NCBI GenBank assembly: GCA_010356995.1
Contig: ML996689.1
Span: 585,228-649,227, forward strand
Direction of reading: 5' to 3'
DNA from: Trichodelitschia bisporula
Taxonomy: Eukaryota; Ascomycota; Dothideomycetes; Phaeotrichales; Phaeotrichaceae
Length of the DNA stretch: 64,000 nucleotides
Position 1 is the first letter of the stretch; the number at the start of each line of letters is the position of its first letter. The notes below the pieces were generated by a model. That model did not search any database. It worked only from the letters and a program-made list of their open reading frames with translations, and was not told the DNA's origin. The position numbers and the translations under genes were made by a program. This document shows, piece after piece, positions 1-10,845 of this stretch.

Positions 1-979
1 GGGTTGAGGAACGAGACACTACTAGCGCTTTAGGTGTCTGAGTTCTGACGGTCACTTAACAACACCATAATGCCGTCAACCGTGGTATAGTAGCCAACTG
101 GTCGGTACCTGATGGTTAGCCTTGTGCTTTCTGTGATTTTATGCTATAATAGTCAGATATAACGAAGATACGATTCGGTTAAAGCATTCTAAGGGGAGTC
201 AACAAGCCTCGAAATCTAATCCCCATCTCCCCCGAACACCTGATCTTCCCGTTTGATACCTGCAATCGATGCCAACGACTGATGCCAAAAAACGCAACGA
301 GCAAACTTAGTATGTTGTGTGGACAGGTCAGTGAGCGGCGTCCTCCCTCGAGGATAAATCCAAGCGAAGCAGATGATCAGAAAGGCTTCGGAACGGTGGT
401 ACGAAGCGGGGATCAAGAAGCCTGCCGTCCTTCCGTCTGGTGCCACTAGAATCGACTATCTCCATCAAAAGCAGGGCAAACCCGTTGTTGAGGCCCCATG
501 ATGTGCCCGGAAAGGCTGAGGCTGTGACGCTTGTGAGATGGAAATGGGGAATACAAGGTGGAAATGGTGAAATGATGAAAGGCTGATAAGATACGGATAA
601 AACCAGGACGGAGGCAAGAGTGCCAAATCGTGGGGTCTCGACGTCGGCCAACAAAGATAACTACGTCCACGGGCAAATGATCAGTTTCCAAAGAGAGGGA
701 AGTGAAAGAGATAGGAAGCGGGAAGACATTGAAGTCGAAGCACCTGAGTCACGTGAATCAAACCTGGCGGCCTTGTCGCCTGAATGGCATCGAATGATTT
801 CGAGCGCAACTGCTTTCCGCGAAGCCACAACACCAAAGCCGATGCACATCAACAGCCTCACGTTTACATAGCCCGCTGAAACCCCCTCAAAAAAGTCTTG
901 GGCTAACCACACGGAGCAATTGGCGTATGTCTTCCACCACCCCCACTCCCAAACTAACCCTCTTAGAAGCATCGCAACC
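1..979. other. Left window edge and upstream region of AIM18-like gene
   Basis: No gene can be supported here. Short open frames exist on both strands (for example minus 328-654), but none has a recognisable domain, a fungal splice pattern or a convincing start. The first 200 bases are comparatively AT-rich. The stretch from about 700 to 979 should hold the promoter and leader of the AIM18-like gene. Confidence 0.6.
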
Positions 980-2137
980 ATGCGTCCCCTCCACCCAACC
1001 CGCTGTCTCCATACCCTCCGCCCCCTCCACACAGCCGCCCGCCGCGCCATCCCCCGCCCCCCACCCCGCATCGGCTCCGTCCCCAACACAGACGACTTCT
1101 CAGACACACAGATCCGCAACCCCCTCGACTCAATCAACAACAGCACGCGCTGGGCCGCCGAGCGCGCATGGCGTATCCGCCGCATGAAGCTCGCCGGCGC
1201 CGGCGTCGTCCTCTGCGTGCTCATGCAGCTCGGCATCATGTACATGATTAAGTTGGACGACCCGGAGACCATTGCCGCAGGCCGGATGGAAGGGGCGGAC
1301 GAGGGCGCTACGCTGCAGGAGAAGGGCGGGGAGCAAGGGAGGGAGGGTGGGGAAGGGGTAAGCCATATGGTTCAGGGCCTCCTTCCCCGCGACCGCTGCG
1401 ACGAGCTTCCCCGCCCCCCGGCTCAGGTCCCGGATCCTAATGCCGTGCCGACGGGGACGTCGAGCGTGCCGACCTTCCCGCGAACCATCAGCCTCCCCGG
1501 AGCTCGGGGCGGAACGGAAGAATACACGCTGCTGGGACTGGGTATCCGCACGGTCTCTTTCCTCGGTGTGCAGGTCTACGTCATTGGGCACTACATACCG
1601 ACTAGCTCTTTCCGCGTGCTGCGGAAGGTGGTGTCCGCGGCGGCGGGGGTGGACACGCGCAAGGGCGTGCGCGAAGCGATGCTTGATCCTGAGATGTCCA
1701 GCCAGATTTGGAATGCGATAATTGATTCGGGCGTCCCGCTTGCGCTGCGTGTTGTGCCGACAAGAGGTACGGATTGGGGTCACTTGCGCGATGGGTGGGT
1801 GCGCGGGATCGTGGCCCGGGCGAAGGACCTTGCAGCTGCCGGGGACGAGGTGTTTGCGGATGAAGGGTTTGGGGCTGCGATAGGCGACTTTAAAAAGATG
1901 CTGGGTGGAAAGGGGAGCATGCCTAAGGGCGGCGTGATTTACTTAGTCCGCGAGGCGAGGGGTGGGCTGAGGGTGTGGAAGGGCGAGGGCGGCGAGGAGG
2001 AGGTGGGGTATGTGTCTGATCAGCGTATTTCGAGGGCGATGTGGCTTATGTATTTTGGGGGGAAGAACGTGAGCAGTGAGGGGGCGAGGAAGGCGGTTGC
2101 GGAGGGGGTGGGGGAGGTTGTTGCGGGTAAGCGGTGA
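980..2137 (+). CDS. AIM18: AIM18/AIM46-like mitochondrial chalcone-isomerase-fold protein
   Basis: Encodes about 385 residues. The ATG at 980 is chosen over an in-frame ATG at 920 because it starts a basic, Ser/Thr-rich presequence (MRPLHPTRCLHTLRPLHT) typical of mitochondrial import. One membrane segment lies at about residues 71-90 (LAGAGVVLCVLMQLGIMYMI). The C-terminal half carries the chalcone-isomerase-like core, with PTFPRTISLPGARGG and LGLGIRTVSFLGVQVYVIG near its start. Family knowledge: Aim18 and Aim46 are mitochondrial inner-membrane proteins with a chalcone isomerase fold; a role in heme or iron homeostasis has been suggested but the catalytic role is unsettled. Oddity: 1358-1426 (69 bp) begins GTAAGC, ends CTCAG and has no in-frame stop, so the model may contain a retained or optional intron of 23 codons. 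Confidence 0.85.
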   Translation: MRPLHPTRCLHTLRPLHTAARRAIPRPPPRIGSVPNTDDFSDTQIRNPLDSINNSTRWAAERAWRIRRMKLAGAGVVLCVLMQLGIMYMIKLDDPETIAAGRMEGADEGATLQEKGGEQGREGGEGVSHMVQGLLPRDRCDELPRPPAQVPDPNAVPTGTSSVPTFPRTISLPGARGGTEEYTLLGLGIRTVSFLGVQVYVIGHYIPTSSFRVLRKVVSAAAGVDTRKGVREAMLDPEMSSQIWNAIIDSGVPLALRVVPTRGTDWGHLRDGWVRGIVARAKDLAAAGDEVFADEGFGAAIGDFKKMLGGKGSMPKGGVIYLVREARGGLRVWKGEGGEEEVGYVSDQRISRAMWLMYFGGKNVSSEGARKAVAEGVGEVVAGKR

Positions 2138-3908
2138 TGATGGATGGATGAGACGCGCAATTGCATATGCGGGCATGGGTAATGGAGATTGTAGCCATTC
2201 CATCCTCATCCCAAAATGAAAATTTCTCAAGGCCCTTCCCCCATTAAGTTATGGCAAGATGTCGGCTACTGGCAACCCGCCATCGCGACATCTGCACCCC
2301 GCTATCGCCAAGGATGTACCCCTGCCACGCCACCGCTCAGGTACAAGGCGGGCATTTCTGGGCGGAGGGACAGATCTGCGAGTTTCTCTGTACGCCGGAA
2401 GGTATCCACGGGAAGGTTTGGGGTTGATGGGCTAGCAAAGGGAGGTCATCAATAGCGAGGAATGTGCACACTTTTGTGCAAACTATGATTGAGGTGCTAT
2501 TAGGATGGTGGTGTCTGCGCTTGATCGCCGGGGGGGGGGGGGGGGGGGGGGGGGGGCAGGTTCGGAAGAATGCGAAGTTGTTGCCAGGGACGGTGCGCGT
2601 TGTAGGGATGTGCTGATGTACAGATGAGTGTTGATGATATGGAGGACGATAGAGTATATGGTGGATTGTAGAAGCTGAAGATCGGCGGGTGCGCTTCATG
2701 ACGTTGACGTTGATGTTCACGATGCGCGATCTTACAATTCCACGATTTCACAGCCCGGAGGCTATCCGATGACACCGATGAGGCGCAGCAACGCTTATCG
2801 ATAGGAACCGGAAAGTGAATTAGGCCGCGGCGTCAGTGGCGCTTGGAGTTAAGGTTCGGCGGGGGGACCAAGGGGACGGACGAAGATGCGCGGATGGGAT
2901 GATGAGATAAGAAAGGGGAGAAAGGAAACAGAGGGCGAATGAGCAATGTCGAAATGCGGGAGCCTGGACTGCCGTTTTGCTCTTTTCTATGCTTCTCTTT
3001 GGCTGCTTCTCTCCTGCCTCTTCGTCACTCGCTAGAATGGTAGAAATAAGAATAGCTGCGGCAAGGGGCGGCGTCCCGGCGTCAAGTGTGTGGCTGTGGC
3101 CGGGTTGGGTTTGAGGGGGATGAAACGTGAGGCGATTGGTGTTGGTGTTGGTGATGATGACGGTGTTGGTGGGAGAGAGGAAGAGTCGAAAGAAGACCGG
3201 TAGATGTTCTTCTGTACGGAGGTAGAAAGAGTAGAATAGATGCAGTCATTTGTAATAATAATATACGAAGCGATAGACGCTGGCCGGCCTGGTCACTTTA
3301 AGGATAGACATATCCATCGACGACGTACAGTATTGCTCTTCTATCCGGCTATCCTAGTCGCCTTGCTCTCTACCGTATTCTCACGCCTCGCAGCTCCCGC
3401 CTCACGTACATCCGCATGCTGCACAATCGTACCATTCAGATCCCCCGCAAAAACTGACTCCAACCCCTCGAACCCGGAGATAATAACCGTACCAACACGA
3501 GCAGTCTGACTGAATAGATCAACGACATTCTTACACAGCCCCTCTGCCTCTCCCTCTCTTTTCTCCACTGCTTCTCGCCCCTCTTCTACTCCCCCTCCGC
3601 TCACATACCGAACACCCCCTCCGACACAACCGACGTCTGGATCATCTTCCACTTCCCAGCTCCGTTTCAGCCCTCTCTTCCTCCCCCTCACCCATCCTAG
3701 CGAAACAGGCACCCCACGCGCATCGCGCAACGGCCATCCCAAACTTTGTTCCTCTCGCGGCACACCCTCCCGCTTCTTCAATCCTTCCCCCCCCTCGGAT
3801 CACACCACCAAACGCCGCCGGAACCTTCTCCTCCACCACATCTCAACCCACCACCGCCAAAGCCCCTCATCTCGATTTCCCCGCAGTGGCCCCCGCGGCC
3901 CCGCCGCC
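2138..3908. other. Intergenic region with G27 tract
   Basis: No coding gene is supported. It holds a run of 27 G at 2530-2556, GT-rich repeats near 3140-3180, and a strongly pyrimidine-rich stretch from about 3530 to 3870 directly before the regulator start at 3909. The last is typical of promoter and leader DNA of filamentous fungal regulators. Open frames here on both strands are low-complexity shadows. Confidence 0.6.
2530..2556 (+). repeat. Homopolymer G27
   Basis: An uninterrupted run of 27 guanines lies between the AIM18-like gene and regulator A. It has G-quadruplex potential. Its exact length is unreliable in any assembly because such runs are hard to sequence. Confidence 0.9.
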
Positions 3909-6900
3909 ATGAATTACCTCAATACCGGCAACGACCCGTCCGGGATGAACTACTTCTCCCCGCAATCACTCGGCGTCGCGAACCAGCGCATGTTCCCGTC
4001 CTACGGTGCAGATGGATCGCCACTCCCCCAGATGCCGCCGGGCATGTACACCGAGGATATATCTGGGTTTGGACTCGACGATGCGAGCGAGCACGCCGAG
4101 GCGAAGAGGCGGCGCATAGCCAGGGTACGTGTTGTGGCTTCTGGGTTGGGATAGGGAGGAAATGGTGGTGCTGATGGTAGACGTGTGTGTAGGCGTGTGA
4201 CATGTGTCGCAAAAAGAAGATCAAGTGCGACGGCAAGATGCCCGCGTGCACCCACTGCCAGAACTACAAGACGGAGTGCATCTTTACGCAGGTCGAGAAG
4301 AAGCGCAATCCGCCCAAGGGGTGCATGCCCCTTTCGTCTTAACTCCCTTTCGCTGCTAACCTCGCCACCAGTGCTAAATACATCGAGGGCTTGGAGAATC
4401 GCCTCGGGCGCATGGAGTCCCTCCTTCGCCTCTCGGGTCTGTTATCCGATGATGACCCCAGTGCCACAGACCTCGGTACCCTGGAGAAGCGACTCGCAGA
4501 CCGTGCAGCCGCGCGCCGGGACAGTAACGACGACGTCCGCAGCGCATCCACCTCGATGCCGCGCGACTCGGCGGAGCTGACGCCGATGCACGACACGCTG
4601 CCGAGTCCGAATAGTAATGGCAGCCCCGAGACCGGGCGCAAGAGCGAGGAGGAGGTCGAGGCGCTGTCGGACATGATGTGCTCGCTTGTGACGAACAACT
4701 GCGGCGAGACGCGGTACATTGGCTCGTCGTCTGGCTTCTCTATCTTCTCTCCCAAGGGCATCCAGTGGGTCAATGAAAAGACCGGGGACACGAGTTTCCA
4801 GGATATGATCTCGACGGCGAGCGTGGACGACAATAAGTGGATCCACTGGAAACCGGATGTGTTCAGGGACATCTTCGCCCGCCGTGTGTATAAGCCCCTG
4901 CCCCCGAAGCAGGAGGCCTTGTCGCTGCTCAAGGACTACTTTGAGAACTTCAACTGCATGTTTCCCCTGTTCCACGAGCCGACTTTCATGCACCTGGTCG
5001 ACAAGCACTACTCGCGCGACCCGTATGAGGGCTCAGGGTGGTGGGCCAGCTTAAACGTGGCGCTCGCCATTGCGCACCGTTTGCGGGTTATGAGCAACCT
5101 GGTACCGCAAGAGGAGGACCAAAAAGCATGGGGGTACCTGAAGAATGCGATGGCGGTGCAGACGGAACTGACAATTCGGAACACGGATCTCTTGAGCGTG
5201 CAAGCGCTGCTCGGGATGGTGAGTTTTCATTGGCGTGGCATTGATGGCCGAAAGCTGACGACCAGGCCCTTTTCCTGCAAGGCACGCCGAACCCCCAACC
5301 GTCTTTCTTTTTCGTCGCCGCTGCCATCCGCCTTGCGCACAGTATCGGTTTGCACAAGCGCGGATCGGGCTTCGGACTCAACCCGAACGAGATTGAGCAG
5401 CGTAAGCGCGTCTTTTGGATTGCGTACATGCTGGATCGGGAGTACGTCCCCTTTTTCGTTGATGAGAGTAACGGAAAACTGACCCCGCAGTCTCTGCCTC
5501 CGTTCCGGACGGCCACTGATCCAAGACGATGACGACATGAACGTCGAGCTCCCAAGCGAAGACCCAGTCGACAACATCGGCAACATCCCTCTCGCCGATG
5601 GCAAAGGCAAAGTCAACCTCTTCCGCCTAATGTGCACCTTCGCCGTGATAGCCAGCAAAGTCTACAAACAGCTCTACAGCGTCAAAGCCTCGAAGCAATC
5701 CGACGGCGAGCTCCTCAACACAATCGGCGAACTCGACCGCGAACTCGAAGAATGGAAAGACAGCATACCCATCGACTTCCGCCCCGAGCACGAAATCCGC
5801 GCCTCCCACACCCCGCTCATCCTCCACGTCGTCGTCCTCCATTTCGCATACTACAACTGCCTAACCACCATCCACCGCATGAGCGTCCACCATGGCTACT
5901 GGACCAGCCGCCTCTCCAACTACGCCATCCAGGGGCTCAACGCGCGCCCTCTGAATCCGCGCGTCTTCAGCAGCGCCGCGCTCTGCGTCTCCGCCGCCCG
6001 CGCCTCCATCCACCTCATCAAATACATCCCCCAAGGCGACTTCTCCTGCGTCTGGCTCATCCTCTACTACCCCGTCTCCGCCCTCGTCACCCTCTTCGCT
6101 AACATCCTGCAAAATCCGCACGACGCCCGCGCGCGCTCCGATCTCAAGCTCATGGCCCATGTCGTAGGCTTCCTCTCGTCCCTATCGCAGGACGACGAAA
6201 ACTCCTCCGTCCGCCGCATGCTCTCCATATGCGCCGAGTTCGAGCGTATCGCGCGCGTCGTCCTTGACAAGGCAGACAAAGAAGCCGCAGCAAGAAGGAA
6301 GCGCAAGGGCGCCGGCGGCGCCGACGGCGGCTCCGCACGAAAGGCACCGGGCGCAGCACCGGAGCGCACGAACGGCGCCCCCGCGGCGGAAGGCGAAACG
6401 CTCACCCCGGCCCATCAGCCGGATACCCGCGACCCGAGCGTGCAGCCGCTGGAGGAACATCCCACGCCTCAACCGAGCCAGCCGGGGAATATACCGAAGG
6501 TGTTTACGCCGCCGGATTATGATAGGTATATGAATAATGAGGTGAGTTTGCTCCTTCCCCTGGCTTTTTGGAGGGTGGGGTGATTGACGGGACTAGGGTA
6601 TTGCGGCTGCGCTCGCGCACCTTGCGCCTCAGGGTATTTCGGCAGGCCCGGCTGCGATGGCGGCTATGGCGGCTAGTCCGGCGGCGGAGGCGTGGTTATC
6701 GCCCCGTGCGAATGGGAATGGGGCGGAGAGGCATACACCCGGAACCGGGAACGGGGGTCCGCCGCATGGGTTGCCGATGAACGGCTCGCTACAACCTCCT
6801 ACCAACGGGACCAGGCCCGGGCTCAACGGCACAGTTAACGGGCCCGTGCCGGGTAGCGGGTCAACAGCGGGTAACGGCGAGGTGGGCGACTTCGACCAAC

Positions 6901-7040
6901 CCTTCGTCCCGCAGGACCTGTGGCAGATGCCTATGACGCTGGAGTGGGATTGGGCGGATATTACGGGGGGGTATGGAGGGTTGGGGATGGGGATGGGGAT
7001 GATGGGGCCTGGTGGGGGGGGGATGGGGGATATGGGATGA
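3909..7040 (+). CDS. Zn2Cys6 transcription factor A (Fungal_trans domain)
   Basis: Six exons by frame and junctions: 3909-4124, 4193-4320, 4372-5218, 5266-5441, 5491-6541, 6597-7040, giving 953 residues. The binuclear zinc cluster is at residues 74-101 with spacing C-X2-C-X6-C-X6-C-X2-C-X6-C (C74, C77, C84, C91, C94, C101). It sits between a basic arm (AKRRRIAR) and a linker-dimerisation helix ([19 protein letters not shown]). The middle third matches the fungal-specific transcription factor domain, with [32 protein letters not shown] and [14 protein letters not shown]. The C-terminus is Gly/Pro/Asn/Met-rich and disordered, a likely activation region. Exon 1 ends just before the zinc cluster. 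It is a nuclear DNA-binding regulator, but I cannot assign the target pathway or an orthologue name. Confidence 0.9.
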
Positions 7041-7770
7041 GCACCACAGTAGTGTCGGAAGGGGGGGCGTCCGGGGTTAGTAAGCGCGGAAGGGTGGGAG
7101 CTCCGAGTGTCAGTGAGCGGAAGGAGGGGCTCCGGTGTTAGTTCTGGTGAGTGGGGAAGGGGGATATGCATTTGGAAAAGTTTGGGCGTTTTTCTTTGGG
7201 GTGGGTGGTTTGATAGATGGGTGAGCGCGGCTGCGGGGATCTCCACTTCTTGTTTCTCTTCTTTCGACTTGCTTCAAGGATATGGCTTGGGTTTTGGGTT
7301 GCAACGGCGGCGCGATGGGTGGATGTGTTGTTCTTTTTGTCACGGCCGCATGTAGCTGGTGATCTCTTCTGTGTTTTCATACCACTTCGGCTTTGGGAGA
7401 TGGGGTTGGAGATGAGGTTGGAGGTGTAGTTCTGTCTACTGCGTATGGCCTTTTGGCGTTGTAATTGGCCCCCCCGCGGGCTATGTACGATGTAGTTTAA
7501 ATCCACTCCCCACCAGCGCTTAACCGCTATGCGAAAGCCTGAGAAAGGAGATGGTGTGGTATCTTCAGTGACATGTGCCATTACACCACCGTCTACATCT
7601 ACGTCCAGCCAGGTACATCATCAAGACCCATTCCTCTATCAGCTATATACATACACCCTTACACCCCATCCTTCCCCACACCACCCAATCCTTCAAGAGT
7701 TGAGATGCAACAAGAAAAAACGCCGCCCGCCGCAGTCAGGCCCGATGCAATTCTAAACAACGCGCTCTCC
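7041..7770. other. Convergent 3' flanks of regulator A and the m-AAA protease
   Basis: Both neighbouring genes end towards this stretch, so it should hold two 3' untranslated regions. No further gene, RNA or repeat is recognisable. Confidence 0.6.
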
Positions 7771-10434
7771 CTACAAGACATCCTCCCTCTTAAACGTCGC
7801 TACCGGCCCCCCCGTCGGCGGCGTGTCGTTGCCGGGCAAATCAGCCTCCGTACCAGGGATCTTCTCGCTAGGCGGCGCAATCGGATCGCCACTGAAATAC
7901 TTCGCAAACTCCGTATCATCCGGGAACGGGCGTTTCCCCAGCAAGCGCACCATATCATCCCTCGTCAGCATCTCCTTGCGGAGCAACTCCTCCGCCACCA
8001 GGCCGATTTCCTTCATCTTACTCCCGAGCAACTCCTTACACGCCGTATGCGCCTCGTCGACGATGCGCCGGACCTCAGCGTCGATGTTCTTGGCCGTTTC
8101 CTCGCTGAACGGCTTGTGCAACTGCTGTTGAGAATCGTCCTCAAAGGATACGAACCCGATCTTGCGACTCATTCCGAAGCGCGTGACCATCGCCGTAGCC
8201 AGCTGAGTAACCTTCCTGAAATCATCGCTCGCCCCGCTCGTCACCGTCTCAAAGTGCAACTCCTCTGACACCCGCCCCCCCAGAATCATGGTCATCTTGT
8301 CCTGCAACTGCCGCACATTAAGCAGATACGTATCGCCGCTCGGCAAATACTGCGCGTACCCCAACGCGCCCTGCCCGCGGGGGATAATGCTGACTTTAAG
8401 GAGCGGGTCCGCGTACTTTAGGTACCACCCGCAAATCGCATGCCCGGCTTCGTGGTACGCGACCGTTTTCTTCTCCTCCGGGTTCAGGACGAGTGATTTC
8501 TTCTCCAGGCCGCCGATGACGCGCTCGATAGCTTGCTCGAAGTGCTTCAGCTCGACGGATTCGGCGTGGTGGCGGGCGGCTGGGCGGGTTAGCTACATTA
8601 GAGGCATACGGGGAGGGGTGGGGAGCTTACCGATGAGCGCGGCCTCATTAACACAGTTCGCGATATCCGCGCCTGAGAAGCCCGGCGTCAGCGCCGCGAG
8701 CCGGCCCTTGAGATGCTCGATATCCTCCTTCGTGACGATCTTCTTCAGATGCACCGCGAAGATCTGTTTCCGCCCTTCCATGGTCGGCTTGTCAATCGCG
8801 ATATGCCTGTCGAACCGACCGGGCCGCAGCAGCGCCTTGTCCAGAATATCTGGCCGATTCGTGCCGGCAATCACGACCACCTGCTCCGAGGTGTTGAACC
8901 CGTCCATCTCCGTGAGAATCTGGTTCAGCGTGCTTTCACGCTCGTCGTTGCCCCCGCCGAAGCTCTGTTTAGCGCGCGACTTGCCGATCGCGTCGATCTC
9001 GTCGATGAAGATAATGCACGGCGCATTCTTCCGCGCCGTCGCAAACAGATCACGCACACGGCTCGGACCCACACCAACGAACATCTCCACAAACTCCGAC
9101 CCGCTCACACTGTAAAACGGCACGCCGGATTCACCAGCCGTCGCCTTCGCCAGCAGCGTCTTACCCGTCCCCGGCGGGCCAGACAAAATAGCCCCCCGCG
9201 GGATCTTAGCCCCAAGCTTCTGGAACATGCCAGGCTCCTTGAGGAAACTAACAAACTCCATAATCTCCTGCTTGGCCTCGTCCATGCCCGCCACATCGGA
9301 GAACTTCATCTTAACGTCCGTTTCGTGGTTGAAGCGCTTCGCGCGGCTGCGGCCCATGCCGAAGATACCGCTCTGCCCGCCGCCACTGCTGGCCGCGCGC
9401 CGCGAGAGCCACACAATAGCGCCGATGAAGAGGAGCGTCGGGCCGAAAGAGAGCACGGTCGCGAGCCAAGGGACGTCGTCCGTGTAGGCGACCGGGATAC
9501 GCTCGGCGGAGGGCACGCGCAGCTCGCGTTGGGCGTCGTCCATCTTGCGCTCGAAGGCCTCGACGGAGCCGATGCTGAAGTAGTAGTGGAAGTTTCCGTG
9601 GACGGCGGGAGAATCCGGGTACATCGAGGCGACGGCTTCGCGGTGCAGATAGACTCGCGCGCGGTTGCCATTGACGACGACGACCTTCTCCACGAGTCCC
9701 TTGTCGAGAAACGTAGTACGAAACTCTTGCCACGTGATCTCGCGCGAGTTCTCGCCGGGGATGAGCATGCGGTAGGTGAGGTAGGCGAGCAGCGCGGACA
9801 GGAGGAAGGTATTCGTGTCGAACTTGATGTCGAGGTCCCGCCAGCCGTTGCCGCCCTTGTCGTTCTTGGGATCAGGCTTCTGTCCTCCAGAGAAGTTTCT
9901 CTTGTACTCCGCCTTGATGTCGGGTGGAGGAACCTGTGGACGCTTCGCTTTGCCGGTTGACGGGTACTGCACGCTCTTCAGGACCTGCGCTGCCGTAATC
10001 AGGTCGATGGGCTTGCCCTCACGCATGAGCTTGAACACCTCGTGTAGCTCAGCGGGCAAGCCCTGCTTCTTGATCTCAGCCATGACGGCGCTGACGTCCT
10101 TCTCCAGTGCGCGCGCCATGCCCGGGGGCATGCCCTGTGTCAACTGGACCATGAGCTTCTGCAGCAGCTCCTCCTCCTCCTTCGTGAGCGGGGTAAAGTT
10201 GGCATTTGGCTGTGCGTCCTTCCCGGGTTGCGAATCGGCCTTCGGATCTATCTTGTCCTTGTTGTCCGGCTTGCCAGGCTCCTCGGGGGGATTGGACGGT
10301 ATAGCATAGTGGCGGAGGGCGGATGGAGAGCGGTGAAGCTGCGAGGAAATGCGCGGGGTAAAGCGAGCGGACGGGGCGGCGGATCTCGGTAATGAGGCGA
10401 GTGAGGGAGTTGACCGCCGGAGAAAGGCGCGCAT
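7771..10434 (-). CDS. AFG3: Mitochondrial m-AAA protease subunit, AFG3/YTA10-like
   Basis: Two exons, 10434-8631 and 8579-7771 (51 bp intron with GCTAAC branch site), give 870 residues. Order: a basic mitochondrial presequence; a Gly/Lys-rich linker; membrane segments at about 209-225 and 324-346 flanking a short intermembrane-space domain (FtsH_ext); then the AAA+ ATPase with Walker A GPPGTGKT at 419-426, Walker [12 protein letters not shown] and a [21 protein letters not shown] sensor/arginine-finger region (given here as two joined motifs). The M41 metalloprotease zinc site is HEAGH at 644-648. The intron falls just before this domain, in AALIAARHH. Known role: hexameric inner-membrane protease facing the matrix, for protein quality control and processing. 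The C-terminal GKRPFP motif and the protease region recall yeast Afg3 more than Yta12; that choice is inference. Confidence 0.93.
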
Positions 10435-10845
10435 TGTGGGAGTCGGAGCGGGCGGGTAGGAGATGAGGATGGAGGATTAGCAGCGCAGCGGCAGGAGCAT
10501 TACTGCTGACGATGTGGATTTAGGGAACGGGGTCGACGGGTGAGGTGAGGTGAGGTGGCGGATGACTGGTTAGAGGAAGCAAGATCAAGAGGGAGTGGAG
10601 CCTCTTTCTTGGTGGCGAGTTGAAGTCTCGTTGCCAATGCCGCAAATTGGTCCGGATGTCGCTAAGCCGTTTTAGGTAGTCACGGCCTCAGGCTCCAGGG
10701 CAAACATCACATGCAGGCAGTGGAGCTTTTAAGCCAACATCAATTGCTTGGAGCAACTTTGATCCATCACGAGGAATGACATTCAGATGCTAAACTGCCA
10801 CCGTTCAGACTGCAGGTGCAGGTTTCTATCTAGTCATGCGCAACC
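10435..10845. other. Promoter-side region of the m-AAA protease gene
   Basis: Both flanking genes are on the minus strand, so this stretch holds the protease promoter and the 3' flank of the orphan repeat gene. A short GGTGAGGTGAGGTG repeat lies near 10540. Nothing else is recognised. Confidence 0.5.

Noticed and set aside
2337-2775. Proline-run open frames on the minus strand
   Set aside because: They are reverse readings of the G27 run with no supporting domain or start.
8713-9960. 415-codon open frame on the plus strand
   Set aside because: It lies antisense to the m-AAA protease, whose motifs and splicing are clear; the composition is that of a GC-rich coding shadow.
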